A DNA stretch of 64,000 nucleotides from Maribacter sp. PR1. GTDB lineage: Bacteria; Bacteroidota; Bacteroidia; Flavobacteriales; Flavobacteriaceae. The stretch is taken from the NCBI RefSeq assembly GCF_028464145.1, contig NZ_JAQPCG010000001.1:744001-808000 (forward strand), given 5' to 3'. The notes below the pieces were generated by a model. It saw only the letters and a list, made by a program, of their open reading frames with translations, had not been told where the DNA came from and did not search any database. Made by a program: the position numbers and the translations under genes. Numbering within the stretch: position 1 is the stretch's first letter; the number at the start of each line of letters is the position of its first letter. Below, in pieces: positions 63,907 through 64,000 of the stretch.

Positions 63907-63931
63907 GTAGTATTAATTAAAATGAACGCAT

Positions 63932-64000
63932 ATGAAAGCGAAGGGAAATAATTTAAATAGAAGAAATTTTATATCAAAATCTGCCCTTCTGGGAGCGGGT
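63932..64000 (+). CDS. Tat-signal exported protein, 5' part
   Basis: Only 23 codons are in the window: MKAKGNNLNRRNFISKSALL followed by GAG. The twin-arginine motif NRRNFIS with a hydrophobic stretch after it is a clear Tat signal. Such exported proteins often bind cofactors in the cytoplasm (oxidoreductases, Gfo/Idh/MocA proteins). The remainder is beyond the edge. Confidence 0.7.
   Translation, partial: MKAKGNNLNRRNFISKSALLGAG

Overview
The window looks like chromosome of a marine-type Flavobacteriaceae (Bacteroidota), in the neighbourhood of Zobellia, Maribacter or Arenibacter. The support is AT-rich DNA with few Shine-Dalgarno sites, Bacteroidota -7 boxes (TAnnTTTG), an SDR-type threonine dehydrogenase close to the flavobacterial enzyme, the short flavobacterial arginine decarboxylase, many small exported proteins and lipoproteins, and pathways for algal sugars and uronates. 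The genus is an inference.

Layout. 0-15.7 kb is ordinary backbone: the end of a BNR/sortilin-like exported protein, a Qnr-like pentapeptide protein, a YaeR-type VOC protein, a membrane M28 peptidase, a YeeZ-like dehydrogenase, threonine dehydrogenase, an SDR, a CDF metal exporter and several exported hypotheticals. It includes a decayed SnoaL-like gene (8376-8659). 15.8-17.3 kb is a small AT-rich patch with a membrane protein, a SinR/Cas2-like protein and a membrane gene broken by one in-frame stop. A GH95 fucosidase follows, then a RimB-RimK fusion, a GNAT-nitrilase fusion and a polyamine operon (arginine decarboxylase, agmatinase, deoxyhypusine-synthase-like protein) with a possible small leader ORF. 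At 28.1-28.6 kb a GIY-YIG nuclease gene sits between a 5' fragment of tRNA-Arg(CCU) and the intact tRNA.

28.9-35.2 kb resembles a deoxysugar/sugar-acid oxidation cluster (two SDRs, FAH-family hydrolase, SMP-30 lactonase, esterase, exported RidA, divergent MFS permease). Next come both methylmalonyl-CoA mutase subunits and a LytS/LytTR two-component pair beside a small exported protein with an internal repeat. That small gene has three direct repeats upstream with exact 21-bp spacing. 41.5-49.5 kb is a complete uronate operon (uxaC, kdgK, kdgA, uxaB, uxaA and an aldehyde dehydrogenase).

At 49.86 kb a 43-bp 3' fragment of tRNA-Asn abuts a tyrosine recombinase gene. The fragment's polarity places an integrated element to its right. 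That side carries an AraC-regulated set of exported aldo/keto reductase-associated enzymes, cupins, DUF4440 proteins and alpha/beta hydrolases. Two promoters in it, 7.4 kb apart, share the same architecture: two half-sites 21 bp apart, then a TAnnTTTG box exactly 35 bp after the second half-site. I take this cluster, probably controlled by the AraC gene at 51498-52409, as the best candidate for an undescribed system. Its substrate cannot be read from the sequence.
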